Assembly: GCA_023430065.1 (NCBI GenBank)
Contig: JAEZCG010000085.1
Coordinates: 1 to 44,447 of the forward strand
Direction of reading: 5' to 3'
Source of the DNA: Pseudomonadota bacterium
GTDB lineage: Bacteria > Pseudomonadota > Gammaproteobacteria > Burkholderiales > SHXO01
Length of the DNA stretch: 44,447 nucleotides
Part shown: in pieces, positions 31,944 to 40,592 of the stretch
How the letters are laid out: each line of letters opens with the position of its first letter
Numbering within the stretch: the first letter of the stretch is position 1
Program-made: the position numbers and the translations under genes
Notes under the pieces: model-generated
The model's database searches: none
What the model was told of the DNA's origin: nothing
The model's input: the letters and a program-made list of their open reading frames with translations, nothing else

Positions 31944-32360
31944 TTGCAACGCTACATCCGCGGCCTGCAGGCCCACGATGTGGACATGATCGCCGGCACG
32001 GTCTGCGACGATCTCGCCTTCGTTGCCGCGACCCGCACGCTGGACAAGCCCGCATTCCTGGCGATGTTGCGGGCTCTGTATGCCGGATTCCCCGACTGGC
32101 GCTACGGCTTCCAGGGCGTGGAGTGGAACGACGGCGTGTACGCGGTGAAGTGGCGGCAGGAAGGAACACACCTGGGGACCTGGAATCTTGCGGGAATGGC
32201 GCCGATCGCACCGACCGGACGTAGCGTCCGGATCCCCGAGCACTATTTCTTCTACACCCTGCGTCACGGTTGCATCGCACAGATCCGGCCCGACCCGGTG
32301 CCGGGCGGCGCACCGCGCGGCATCCTGCAGCAGATCGGCGTCGAAGCCCCACCGCTCTGA
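31944..32360 (+). CDS. SnoaL/NTF2-like protein
   Basis: 138 residues from a TTG at 31944. It is a small cone-shaped alpha+beta fold of the NTF2/SnoaL type: YIRGLQAHDVDMIAGTVCDD, FLAMLRALYAGFPDWRYGFQ (the classic FPD helix) and KWRQEGTHLG, ending IAQIRPDPVPGGAPRG. Members are polyketide cyclases, isomerases or carrier proteins; no active residues can be assigned. The start is uncertain: a very strong AGGAGGAGG at 31900-31908 is followed within two bases by an in-frame CTG at 31911, eleven codons upstream, but no ATG or GTG, so the true N-terminus may be longer. It is on the kor-side strand after the TonB-like gene. Confidence 0.75.
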   Translation: MQRYIRGLQAHDVDMIAGTVCDDLAFVAATRTLDKPAFLAMLRALYAGFPDWRYGFQGVEWNDGVYAVKWRQEGTHLGTWNLAGMAPIAPTGRSVRIPEHYFFYTLRHGCIAQIRPDPVPGGAPRGILQQIGVEAPPL

Positions 32361-32371
32361 CGCGGCGCCGC

Positions 32372-32584
32372 TCAGGGGAAGGTGCCGCGCCGGCCCTTCT
32401 TCATGTCCTGCGTCCGGTGATCTTCGCTGACGCCCAGCTCCTCACGGTTCTTCTGCTGCCTGGACGGATCCTCGCGCGCATCGTCGGCATGCTTGCCGGT
32501 CTGACCGACCGACGCTTCGTCTTGGCTTCGCTCCGCTGCGCGCGTGTGCGCCTGACCGCCTTTCGCATTCGCATTCTTCACCAT
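32372..32584 (-). CDS. 70-aa hydrophilic stress-type small protein
   Basis: 70 residues from the ATG at 32584, with an AGGAGG ribosome site at the right distance. The product is entirely hydrophilic: VKNANAKGGQAHTRAAERSQ and DPSRQQKNREELGVSEDHRT, then DMKKGRRGTFP. Such Lys/Arg/Asp/Gln-rich, likely disordered proteins with an NREELGV-x-x-DH core are common as small hypothetical genes in Burkholderiales; a KGG-like stress function is only a guess. It is 190 bases downstream of the Lrp gene on the same strand, and converges with the NTF2-like gene (11 bases apart). Confidence 0.65.
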   Translation of the reverse strand: MVKNANAKGGQAHTRAAERSQDEASVGQTGKHADDAREDPSRQQKNREELGVSEDHRTQDMKKGRRGTFP

Positions 32585-32774
32585 CGCGTCCTCCTGATGC
32601 ATGGTGCTTCGCGCGGCAGCCCGCGTGCCTGTCGCGGTCCGCCCCGGAACGAACAGAGTGTCGAAGAGGGCGCCGTGGCCGTCCTCGGATTGCTCGACTG
32701 CGGCAACCCGATCCCACGCGCCAGGAGGCGCACGCGCGACAGCGGTGCGCATGCCAGCCGAGAGGTCGAACGCC

Positions 32775-33290
32775 TCAGCGACGCCCGCGCGACCCCCGGC
32801 TCGGCGCGTGTGCCTCGTCCCGGGGCAGCGGCACCGCCGTCTGGTACTTCACCTGTTTCAGCGCGAAGCTCGACTTGATGTTGCCCACGCCGCGGATGCG
32901 CGAGCGCACGTCCAAGATGAAGCGTTCGAGTGCCTGTAGCTCAGGTACGCCTACCCTCAACAGGTAATCTGATTCGCCTGTCATTAGATAGCACTCCATC
33001 ACTTCCGGGCGATCGCGGATCGCCTGCTCGAACACGCCCAGCGCCCGTTCGACCTGCTTCTCCAGTGCGACCTGGATGAACACGCTGACGTTGAGACCCA
33101 CGCGCCGCGGATCGAGAAGCGAGACATAGCGACTGATGAAGCCTGCTTCCTCCAACGCGCGCACGCGTGCCAGGCAGGGGGACGGAGACAGGCCCACGGC
33201 CTTGGCCAGATCGACGTTGGAGAGGCGGGCATCGTCCTGCAACAGGGCGAGGATCTGCCAGTCGATCGAATCGAGGCGTTCGTTAAGCAT
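32775..33290 (-). CDS. Lrp/AsnC family transcriptional regulator
   Basis: 171 residues. N-terminal winged helix-turn-helix: [20 protein letters not shown], then [20 protein letters not shown] with the recognition helix. The C-terminal RAM/AsnC effector domain has [21 protein letters not shown], then [23 protein letters not shown], including the conserved GESDY-like ligand loop, and ends with [16 protein letters not shown]. These regulators sense amino acids as octamers. It is divergent from the E1 dehydrogenase gene (160-base intergenic region) and probably regulates it; the E1 substrate then may be an amino-acid-derived 2-oxoacid. The C-terminal tail is basic and extended. Confidence 0.93.
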   Translation of the reverse strand: MLNERLDSIDWQILALLQDDARLSNVDLAKAVGLSPSPCLARVRALEEAGFISRYVSLLDPRRVGLNVSVFIQVALEKQVERALGVFEQAIRDRPEVMECYLMTGESDYLLRVGVPELQALERFILDVRSRIRGVGNIKSSFALKQVKYQTAVPLPRDEAHAPSRGSRGRR

Positions 33291-33405
33291 TTAATTCTTT
33301 CTAGAACATCTTCATCAGCATTCTGTACTGCAGTCGACGCTCTTCGCAAGTGCAGACAGAACCACCTGCTCCGGGAGGAGGAGTACCATAGCTACCCTGC
33401 GTTGC

Positions 33406-33422
33406 CCGGGCCGCGCGCCCGG
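33406..33422 (+). promoter_or_regulatory. Leader hairpin upstream of the E1 gene
   Basis: CCGGGC (33406-33411) and GCCCGG (33417-33422) form a 6-bp stem with a CGCGC loop, 28 bases before the ATG at 33451. It may hinder or mark the leader; no T-run follows. Confidence 0.3.
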
Positions 33423-33450
33423 CTCTTCCATCCCACCAGACCGACGACCC

Positions 33451-36150
33451 ATGACCGACCTCTCCGACATCGCCGCCAGCAGCCACTGGGCCGTGCTACC
33501 GCCCGACCTCGATCCCGTGGAAACGCGCGAATGGCTCGATGCCCTGCAGGCAGTGGTGGGGGAGGAAGGACCGGAGCGCGCGCAGTACCTGCTGCGCCAG
33601 CTGCTGGACCGCGCCCGCGCGCTGCGGGTGCCGATGCCGCCGGTGCTGAACACGCCCTACTGCAACACGATTCCGCTGGCGAATCAGCCGCAGTACCCGG
33701 GAAATCTCGACATCGAGACGCGCATCATCGGCCTGGTGCGCTGGAACGCGCTGGCGATGGTGGTGCACGCGAACAAGATTGCGGCGGAGCTGGGCGGCCA
33801 CATCGCGACCTATGCCTCCATCGCAGACCTGTTCGAAGTCGGCTTCAATCATTTTTTCCGCGCCGGCCAGCGGGGCGACCTCGTGTACTTCCAGCCGCAT
33901 GCCGCGCCGGGCGTGTACGCCCGTGCCTATCTGGAGGGCCGGCTCACGGAAGAGCAGTTGCACAACTACCGGCAGGAAACCGGCGGCACGGGACTGTCCT
34001 CCTACTGCCATCCCTGGCTCATGCCGCAGTTCTGGCAGTTCCCCACCGGGTCGATGGGACTGGGGCCCATCACCGCGATCTATCAGGCGCGCTTCATGCG
34101 CTACCTGGAGAACCGCGGCATCCTCGAGACCGCCGGTCGCAAGGTCTGGGAGTTCGTCGGCGACGGCGAGATGGACGAGCCGGAATCGCTCGCCGCATTG
34201 TCTCTGGCCGCACGGGAGAAGCTCGACAACCTGATCTTCGTGGTCAACTGCAATCTGCAGCGCCTCGACGGTCCGGTCCGCGGAAACGGCCAGATCATCC
34301 AGGAACTGGAAGGATTGTTCGCCGGCGCCGGCTGGAACGTGATCAAGGTGCTGTGGGGCTCCGACTGGGATCCGCTGTTCGCGCGCGATCACGACAACGT
34401 CATCCTGCGCCGCCTGCACGAAACCGTGGACGGCGAGTTCCAGAAGTACGCGGCGACGGATGGGCGCTTCAACCGCGAGAACTTCTTCAACAAGTATCCG
34501 GAACTGCAGCAGATGGTCGCGCACCTGTCGGACGAGGATATCGACCGACTCAAGCGCGGCGGCCACGATGCGGTCAAGATCTACGCGGCCTATCAGGCAG
34601 CGGTCCATCACAAGGGGCAACCGACCGTGATCCTGGCCCAGACCAAGAAGGGCTACGGCATGGGGCACTGGGGCCAGGGCAGGATGACCGCTCACCAGCA
34701 GAAGAAGCTGGAGGCCGATGCGCTGCTCGCCTTCCGCGACCGCTTCGCCCTGCCCCTGTCCGACGAGGACGTGCTCGCGCTGCGACTGCACAAACCGGCC
34801 GCGGACAGCCCGGAGATGAAGTATCTGCACCAGCGCCGGGAGGCGCTCGGCGGCTACCTTCCCGCACGCACGGGCAAGGCCGAGCCGTTGTCGGTGCCGA
34901 AGCTCGACACGCTGGTCAAGGCCCTCGAAGGCAGCGGCGGGCGCGAGCAGTCCACCACCATGGTATTCGTGCAACTGCTGTCGCAATGGCTCAAGGACGC
35001 GACGATCGGCAAGCGCATCGTGCCGATCGTCGCCGACGAGGCGCGCACGTTCGGCATGCAGGCGCTGTTCAGGCAGGTGGCGATCTATTCCTCGGTCGGC
35101 CAGGTGTACGAACCGGAGGACAAGGACGAACTGCTCTACTACAAGGAAGCGAAGGACGGCCAGATCCTGGAGGAAGGGATCACCGAGGCGGGCGCGATCT
35201 CCTCGTGGATCGCCGCGGCCACGTCGTATTCCACGCACGGCGTGCCGATGCTGCCCTTCTACATCTTCTATTCCTGCTTCGGGTTCCAGCGCATCGGCGA
35301 CCTGGTATGGAACGCGGCCGATTCACGCAGCCGCGGATTCCTGCTCGGCGCCACCGCGGGTCGCACCACGCTCTCGGGCGAGGGACTGCAGCACGAGGAC
35401 GGCTCGAGCCACGTGCTGTTCTCCACCGTGCCCAACTGCGTCGCCTACGATCCCGCCTTCGGCTACGAGGTCGCGGTGATCGTGCAGGACGGCGCGCGCC
35501 GCATGCTGGAGGAGCAGGAGGACGTGTTCTACTACGTCACCGTGATGAACGAGAACTACCCGCACCCCCCGATGCCGGCGGACGCGCGCGAGGGCATCAT
35601 CAAAGGGATGTACCGCCTCTCGCAGGCACGCGCCAAGCCGGCCAAGCGGGCGGGGCCGCGGGTGCAGCTGCTTGGCTCGGGCACCATCCTGCGCGAGGTG
35701 ATGGCCGCGGCCGAACTGCTCGAGCAGGATTGGAAGGTGACAGGCGAGGTCTGGAGCGTGACCAGCTTCACGGAACTGCGTCGCGAGGGGATGGAAGTGG
35801 ATCGCTGGAACCGCCTGCATCCGGACCGGGATCCGCGCGCGACGTGGGTGGAGCAATGTCTGAGTGGCACCGAAGGTCCGGTGGTCGCAGCCACCGACTA
35901 CATGCGTGCCGTGGGCGACATGATCCGCAACTGGGTGCCGCGCCGCTATACTGTGCTGGGCACCGATGGATTCGGACGCAGCGACACGCGCGTGGCGCTG
36001 CGGCGCTTCTTCGAGGTGGACCGCCACCACGTCGTCGTCGCCGCGCTCAAGTCCCTCGCCGACGAGGGAACCATCGATCGCAAGCTGGTCAAGCAGGCCA
36101 TCGAGAAGTACGGGATCGACACCGAGGGCCGGAATCCATGGGATCGGTAA
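33451..36150 (+). CDS. aceE: AceE-type TPP-dependent 2-oxoacid dehydrogenase E1
   Basis: 899 residues, homodimeric PDH E1 family. Seen: QPQYPGNLDIETRIIGLVRW, HFFRAGQRGDLVYFQPHAAP, the TPP motif GDGEMDEPESLAAL...VVNCNLQRLDGPVRGN, HHKGQPTVILAQTKKGYGMG and, in the second half, GITEAGAISSWIAAATSYST, FQRIGDLVWNAADSRSRGFL and LGTDGFGRSDTRVALRRFFE. It would decarboxylate a 2-oxoacid and acetylate a lipoyl E2, but no aceF or lpd gene follows; the next gene is on the other strand. With a divergent Lrp-type regulator this resembles mdeR-mdeB of Pseudomonas, where the E1 acts on 2-oxobutyrate. Either role fits; a housekeeping aceE without neighbours would be odd. A strong ribosome-like site lies far upstream at 33373-33383. 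Confidence 0.88.
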   Translation: MTDLSDIAASSHWAVLPPDLDPVETREWLDALQAVVGEEGPERAQYLLRQLLDRARALRVPMPPVLNTPYCNTIPLANQPQYPGNLDIETRIIGLVRWNALAMVVHANKIAAELGGHIATYASIADLFEVGFNHFFRAGQRGDLVYFQPHAAPGVYARAYLEGRLTEEQLHNYRQETGGTGLSSYCHPWLMPQFWQFPTGSMGLGPITAIYQARFMRYLENRGILETAGRKVWEFVGDGEMDEPESLAALSLAAREKLDNLIFVVNCNLQRLDGPVRGNGQIIQELEGLFAGAGWNVIKVLWGSDWDPLFARDHDNVILRRLHETVDGEFQKYAATDGRFNRENFFNKYPELQQMVAHLSDEDIDRLKRGGHDAVKIYAAYQAAVHHKGQPTVILAQTKKGYGMGHWGQGRMTAHQQKKLEADALLAFRDRFALPLSDEDVLALRLHKPAADSPEMKYLHQRREALGGYLPARTGKAEPLSVPKLDTLVKALEGSGGREQSTTMVFVQLLSQWLKDATIGKRIVPIVADEARTFGMQALFRQVAIYSSVGQVYEPEDKDELLYYKEAKDGQILEEGITEAGAISSWIAAATSYSTHGVPMLPFYIFYSCFGFQRIGDLVWNAADSRSRGFLLGATAGRTTLSGEGLQHEDGSSHVLFSTVPNCVAYDPAFGYEVAVIVQDGARRMLEEQEDVFYYVTVMNENYPHPPMPADAREGIIKGMYRLSQARAKPAKRAGPRVQLLGSGTILREVMAAAELLEQDWKVTGEVWSVTSFTELRREGMEVDRWNRLHPDRDPRATWVEQCLSGTEGPVVAATDYMRAVGDMIRNWVPRRYTVLGTDGFGRSDTRVALRRFFEVDRHHVVVAALKSLADEGTIDRKLVKQAIEKYGIDTEGRNPWDR

Positions 36151-36226
36151 AGGCCCCGACCCGCACGCCGGCTTTCGACGGGGTAACGGGAAAGGGCTGC
36201 CGTGCCGGGCATGCCCGCATGCACCG

Positions 36227-36754
36227 CTAATCTCCGATCTCGTAGATCGTCGTCTCTTCGGACTCGACCTCGCTCGCCACGATCTCCCCGGTGGCGGCGT
36301 CGACAATGGCCTCGTAGGTGTTGCCGTCGTCGCCCTCGATCTCCACTTTGTACTGCGCCCGCTCGCCCTCCATTTCGAGGTCGCTGCCGGTCACCTTGCC
36401 CGGGAACCGCTCCAGGGCGATGGCGCGTGCCTGCCGCTCGACCAGCTTGGCGACCGCGCGGAACTCGGGATCGTTGCGGCTCGCCGTACGCGACATCTCG
36501 ACGATCTCTCCCGTCATGGCGTCGCACTCGAGTTCCCACTGTTGACCGGCATCGGTCTCGATGTCGAACTCGTACAACGGCTTTCCGTTTTCGATCTCCA
36601 GCTTGAGCGACCTGACCTCCCCGTCGGCCTTGGCGAGCGCCGCCGCCATGCAGGCTTCCATGGATACCTTCGTCTCGGGCATGTCCAGCGCAGATGCGGG
36701 CAGGGCGACGGCCACCGAGACCAGCACCGCCACGGACAACATCGACATATGCAT
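36227..36754 (-). CDS. Secreted tandem PepSY-domain protein
   Basis: 175 residues from the ATG at 36754, with AGGAG (36763-36767 on the minus strand) eight bases away. A signal peptide (MHMSMLSVAVLVSVAVALPA, cleavage near ALA/ASA) is followed by two PepSY units: residues about 31-85 (VSMEACMAAALAKADGEVRS and ELECDAMTGEIVEMSR) and about 105-170 (ARAIALERFPGKVTGSDLEM and YEAIVDAATGEIVASEVE). The DA-x-TG-x-I/V motif occurs in both. PepSY domains inhibit peptidases or sit in the envelope as binding modules. The protein is acidic. An in-frame upstream extension to 36880 is unlikely because it would precede the signal peptide. Confidence 0.85.
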   Translation of the reverse strand: MHMSMLSVAVLVSVAVALPASALDMPETKVSMEACMAAALAKADGEVRSLKLEIENGKPLYEFDIETDAGQQWELECDAMTGEIVEMSRTASRNDPEFRAVAKLVERQARAIALERFPGKVTGSDLEMEGERAQYKVEIEGDDGNTYEAIVDAATGEIVASEVESEETTIYEIGD

Positions 36755-36914
36755 ATCAAATTCTCCTGTGTTGAACGAAGGTACATGACGTTTCGATGCG
36801 GCTTCGATCGCGCGCATGCGAATCGGTTCCTCGTACATCCCTTCAGCACGCAGCGAACCTAGCCGCGCGTTTTCGCTCAAACCGGTATACGCTCAAATGG
36901 AGTAAGCTCTCGAC

Positions 36915-37226
36915 ATGCTCGTCCGATTCGAAAGCAAGGTAGGCGGCTTCAGCATGTTCGGCGACATCGCCGTCACGCTGCTCAAGCTCATGGGGCACAG
37001 CGGTACGGTACCCGGTGCGCTACTTGCCGCCGACATCCCGACGGCGCTGGCACAGTTGCGCGCCGGTCTCCACGCCCAGCCCGAGGAACCCGAGACGGAG
37101 GAAGCGCCGGCGGACGAACGGGACGAAAAGCCCGAGCCGCGCGTGTCCATCCACAAGCGCGCCGTACCCCTGGTCGATCTGCTCACGCGTTCTGCCGAAG
37201 CGGGCAGCGACGTGATCTGGCGCTGA
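36915..37226 (+). CDS. DUF1840 family protein
   Basis: 103 residues. The N-terminal MLVRFESKVGGFSMFGDIAV, then LLKLMGHSGTVPGALLAADI, and the C-terminal RVSIHKRAVPLVDLLTRSAE are the conserved blocks of DUF1840, a short family found mainly in betaproteobacteria. The middle (about residues 55-75) is an acidic Glu/Pro low-complexity linker. Function is unknown; the AFP-like GG-x-SMFGD loop may bind a ligand. It is divergent from the PepSY gene (160 bases) and converges with the SoxZ-like gene. Confidence 0.9.
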   Translation: MLVRFESKVGGFSMFGDIAVTLLKLMGHSGTVPGALLAADIPTALAQLRAGLHAQPEEPETEEAPADERDEKPEPRVSIHKRAVPLVDLLTRSAEAGSDVIWR

Positions 37227-37249
37227 GCCGGGACTGACCCGGCGCGCGC

Positions 37250-37731
37250 TCAGTGTCTCGGGCGGTAGCGCAGGATCTGCTCGACGCGCAGATCCGTGCT
37301 GTCCACGATCTCGGCGCGCAGATCGACCTCACCCTGAGGCTGGAAGTAGAAGCGGAACATCGGGTTCTCGCTGATCGTGAAGTCGACGTGTGCACGCATG
37401 ATCCGCTCCTCGCGGTAGTACACGTCCACCTGACGGACGAAGTGCGGTCCATCGCCACGTTGCTCGCCATCCCGGAGAATTGCGGGTGCATCACGTTGAG
37501 TTGCGCAAGGACGGGCTCACCGGGCTCGGCAAACTGATCCTCGACCCTGAGCTTCATGCGGCCGAGGTCGCGCAAGTGCGCCCCCTTGTTGACCGGCACG
37601 GAGCATCCGCCCGCGCCGAACAGCAGCGGCTTGATGCGCAGCCAGGACGGCTCGTCGCTGAGGTTGCCGGCGGACGTGCCGAAGCTTGCGCCCAGCAGGA
37701 TCACGCCCAGTACCGCTCGCGTTCTTCGCAT
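37250..37731 (-). pseudogene. Frameshifted secreted SoxZ-domain-like gene
   Basis: From the ATG at 37731 (AGGAG upstream) a signal peptide (RAVLGVILLGASFGTSAG) and about 55 residues follow, including LRVEDQFAEPGEPVLAQLNV and MHPQFSGMASN. The frame then becomes nonsense-like (Arg/Thr/Ser-rich), while the adjacent frame reads GDGPHFVRQVDVYYREERIM, then DFTISENPMFRFYFQPQGEV and ends at TGA 37250-37252. Joined, this is a SoxZ-type immunoglobulin-like fold (HP..SGM, SENP-x-F-x-F-x-x-P). One base, probably a G, is missing near 37451-37460. It is either a recent pseudogene or a sequencing/assembly error. SoxZ-like proteins carry sulfur substrates with SoxY; no other sox gene is in the window. Confidence 0.65.
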
Positions 37732-37844
37732 CGTTTCTCCTGCACGGTCGCGACCCCGCGCCGTTTCGGCCGCCGCGCCCGGTTCGACCAGCATACACCT
37801 CGCGATTGCCCGCCTGCCGCCGGGCGGAAGGCGGGAATGCCCCG

Positions 37845-38675
37845 ATGCCCTCGGCGCTGATCCTCTACCACGCCGAGTGCGTAGACGGCTTCACGGCAGC
37901 GTGGGCCGCCTGGCGCGCGATGGGTGCCAAGGCTCAGTACCTGCCCGTCCACCACGGTGCACCGGCACCATCCGTGACGGGACGCGACGTGGTGATGCTG
38001 GATTTCGCCTACCCGCGCGACACCTCCTTGGCCCTGGCCGCGCAGGCCCGTTCGCTGCTCGTGCTCGACCACCACAAGACCGCGCTCGACGAACTGGGCG
38101 ATCTGCCCTTCGCCCGGCTCGACATGCATCAGTCCGGCGCTGGGCTGGCGTGGCGCCACTACCATCCACATACCGACGTCCCGCGCCTGGTGCAGACCGT
38201 CGAGGACGGCGACCTGTGGCGCCACCGCTTCTCCGACACCCGCGCGGTCTACCTGCGCCTGACCTACGAGCCGCGCACCTTCGCCAACTGGGACCGGATC
38301 GCGCAGAACACCTCGACGCTCGCCGGCTTCCAGGCCTTTGCCGCGGAAGGGCGAGTGCTGCAGGAGGAACGTGATTTCCAGGTCGAGCGTCTGCTGCTGC
38401 GCAGCTTCGAAGTCGTGCTGGATGGCGAACGCGGCCTTGCCGTGGAAGCGCCCGCGGCCTTCCGCAGCGAAGTCGGGCACCGGCTCGCCGAGCGCTCCGG
38501 CAGTTACGGACTGGTGTGGTATCCCCGCGGTCGCGGCTACCGCGTGAGCCTGCGCAGCGTGGGCGGCTACGACGTCGAACGGCTCGCCCGCCACTTCGGC
38601 GGCGGCGGCCATCGCAACGCCGCCGGCTTCACGCTGACGGATCGGAGGATGGTGAAAGTGCTGGTGGGGCGCTGA
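37845..38675 (+). CDS. DHH-family phosphoesterase
   Basis: 276 residues from the ATG at 37845 (MPSALILYHAECVDGFTAAW). It has the DHH/DHHA1 architecture: HAECVDGFTAAW with the first Asp, VVMLDFAYPRD (second Asp), LLVLDHHKTALDEL with the signature DHH, and HQSGAGLAWRHY. The C-terminal DHHA1 domain has ARHFGGGGHRNAAGF, the substrate-binding GGGHxxAAG loop. These are Mn-dependent phosphoesterases acting on nucleotides, small RNAs or exopolyphosphate; this shorter form resembles NrnA/phosphohydrolase-type proteins. Its 3' end overlaps the convergent treZ gene by 47 bases. Confidence 0.9.
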   Translation: MPSALILYHAECVDGFTAAWAAWRAMGAKAQYLPVHHGAPAPSVTGRDVVMLDFAYPRDTSLALAAQARSLLVLDHHKTALDELGDLPFARLDMHQSGAGLAWRHYHPHTDVPRLVQTVEDGDLWRHRFSDTRAVYLRLTYEPRTFANWDRIAQNTSTLAGFQAFAAEGRVLQEERDFQVERLLLRSFEVVLDGERGLAVEAPAAFRSEVGHRLAERSGSYGLVWYPRGRGYRVSLRSVGGYDVERLARHFGGGGHRNAAGFTLTDRRMVKVLVGR

Positions 38676-40539
38676 TCGCTGCACGCAGCAGCACCGCGCT
38701 CTCGCCGCTCAGGCTCCATCCCTTGTCCCCGCATGGCGCGACCACGCCCTGGCCGCCGTAGCGCGGATCGTCGCTCGACCACGCGAGCGCCCAGTTCATG
38801 CCGGCGGGCGGCGCCAGCAGCGGCTCGGGCGCCGGCACCAGGTCGAGCGCATCGCCGAGGTTGACCAGCAGCAGTCGGTCGCCGGCCTCGGTGTCGAACC
38901 AACGCAGCAGGAAGGCCTTCTCGCCGAGCACCGCCCCATCCAACGCGCCCCAATCCTGACGCGCGATGGCAGCATCCTCGCGCCGGATGCGCAGCAGATC
39001 GGCATGGAGCGAAAGCATCTCCTGGTGCTTGGCGCGCTCGTGCCAATCGAGCTTTGCGGCGACGAAGGTGTTCTCGGCACATGGGTCGGGCACGCGATCG
39101 GTGGCCTGCGCGTAGTTGCTGAACTGGGACATGGACTCACGGCGGCCCGCCCAGATGCTCGCGCCCAGCTCCTCCCCATGGTCGGCGAAGAACGGAAACG
39201 GCGAACTGGCACCAAACTCCTGCCCCATGAACAGCAACGGCGTCTGCGGGGAGAGCAGCAGCAGCGCCGTCATCGCCCGATGGCGGCTGGGGCTGGTCAA
39301 CTCGTGCAGGCGGCTTCCATCCAGCGTATTGGCGACCTGGTCGTGGTTCTGCGTGAAGTTCACGAACGCCCAGGCCGGCAAGCGCGTGACCGGCGTGCCC
39401 CGCTCCTTGTCCTGCCACGCGTAGAACTGCCCCTGGAACAGGAACGCGCGCTTGGCGCCGGAGACGAATTCCTGCGGGCGTCCGCGGTAGTCGTGGAAGT
39501 AGCCCTGGTGATTGCCGGTCAGCGCCACACGCGCGGTGTGGTGGAAGTCGTCATTCCACATCGCATCCAGGCCGAATCCACCCTCCTCGACGGCACGCAG
39601 GTGGCGCACGTCCTGCGGTTCGTTCTCGGCGGTCAGTACGATGCATCGCCGGCCGGCCGCCGCGCGCGCACGGCATGAAAGTTCCGCGAGGACGTGGCAG
39701 GGACTGCTGTCGTGAATACTCTGCGTGGCGTCGAGGCGCAGACCGTCGAGATGGAACTCGGCGATCCAGTAGCAGGCGTTTTGCACGACGAACTCGCGCA
39801 CGCCCTGGCAATGCGGACCGTCGAAGTTGATGGCTGCGCCCCAGTCGTTGCGGTAGCGGTCGGTGAAGTAGTCCGGGCTATAGCAGCCGAGATAGTTGCC
39901 GTCCGGTCCGAGATGGTTGTAGACCACGTCCAGGATGACGGCGAGGCCCAGCGCGTGCGCTGCATCCACGAAGCGCTTGAAGGCGTCGTACTCACCGTAA
40001 CCGTGGAACGGCGCGAACAGGCACACGCCGTCGTAGCCCCAGTTCCAGCGGCCGGCAAACTCGCTCACCGGCATGACTTCCAGGGCGGTCACGCCCAGAT
40101 CGCAAAGATCGGGAAGCTGCCGGATCGCTGCGTCGAACGTGCCCTCCGGCGTGAAGGTGCCGATGTGCAATTCGTAGAACACCGCGCCGTGCAGCGAAAC
40201 GCCGGGCCAACGATCATCGGTCCAGCGATGCCCAGCCGCATCGACGAGCATCGACGCGCCGTGCGGACCCTCCGGCTGAAAGCGCGAGCAGGGATCGGGG
40301 TAGGCCGCTTCGCCGTCCAGGCGATAGCGGTATCGTGCGCCGGGCGCGAGCCCCGGGACGTCTGCACGGAAGTAGCCGTCCGCCTCGGGCTCCATCGCCA
40401 GCCTGCACGGCGTCGGACGCTCGATCAGCAGGTCCACGCGTCGCGCACGCGGCGCCCACACCCGGAAGCGGGCGCCGCCGGGGACGCAGACGGCCCCGAG
40501 TACCGGGGCGGCAGGTGGCGAAGGATCGTCGGAAGGCAT
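38629..40539 (-). CDS. treZ: Malto-oligosyltrehalose trehalohydrolase
   Basis: 636 residues, GH13 family. An N-terminal CBM48-like domain (GARFRVWAPRARRVDLLIER) precedes the catalytic barrel: VILDVVYNHLGPDGNYL (region I), FHLDGLRLDATQSIHD (region II with the nucleophile Asp), CIVLTAENEPQDVRHL (region III acid Glu), and NFTQNHDQVANT (region IV). The YFTDRYRNDWGAAINFDGPH motif is characteristic of TreZ rather than GlgB. The enzyme releases trehalose from maltooligosyl trehalose. Its partner treY is not in the window. The last 47 bases overlap the DHH gene, and it lies 53 bases after spoVR on the same strand, possibly part of that stress operon. Confidence 0.92.
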   Translation of the reverse strand: MPSDDPSPPAAPVLGAVCVPGGARFRVWAPRARRVDLLIERPTPCRLAMEPEADGYFRADVPGLAPGARYRYRLDGEAAYPDPCSRFQPEGPHGASMLVDAAGHRWTDDRWPGVSLHGAVFYELHIGTFTPEGTFDAAIRQLPDLCDLGVTALEVMPVSEFAGRWNWGYDGVCLFAPFHGYGEYDAFKRFVDAAHALGLAVILDVVYNHLGPDGNYLGCYSPDYFTDRYRNDWGAAINFDGPHCQGVREFVVQNACYWIAEFHLDGLRLDATQSIHDSSPCHVLAELSCRARAAAGRRCIVLTAENEPQDVRHLRAVEEGGFGLDAMWNDDFHHTARVALTGNHQGYFHDYRGRPQEFVSGAKRAFLFQGQFYAWQDKERGTPVTRLPAWAFVNFTQNHDQVANTLDGSRLHELTSPSRHRAMTALLLLSPQTPLLFMGQEFGASSPFPFFADHGEELGASIWAGRRESMSQFSNYAQATDRVPDPCAENTFVAAKLDWHERAKHQEMLSLHADLLRIRREDAAIARQDWGALDGAVLGEKAFLLRWFDTEAGDRLLLVNLGDALDLVPAPEPLLAPPAGMNWALAWSSDDPRYGGQGVVAPCGDKGWSLSGESAVLLRAAISAPPALSPSSDPSA

Positions 40540-40592
40540 CTGGCTGCGTCCTCAGCAACCGGGATGCCGTGCCGCACGCTGCGCTCAGGACG

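Noticed and set aside
36206..36217. 12-bp palindrome CGGGCATGCCCG
   Set aside because: Short GC-rich palindromes are frequent in this DNA and there is no T-run or repeated copy to support a role.
37253..37537. 94-codon plus-strand ORF opposite the SoxZ-like gene
   Set aside because: It is antisense to the rebuilt SoxZ-like frame, which has a signal peptide, ribosome site and family motifs.
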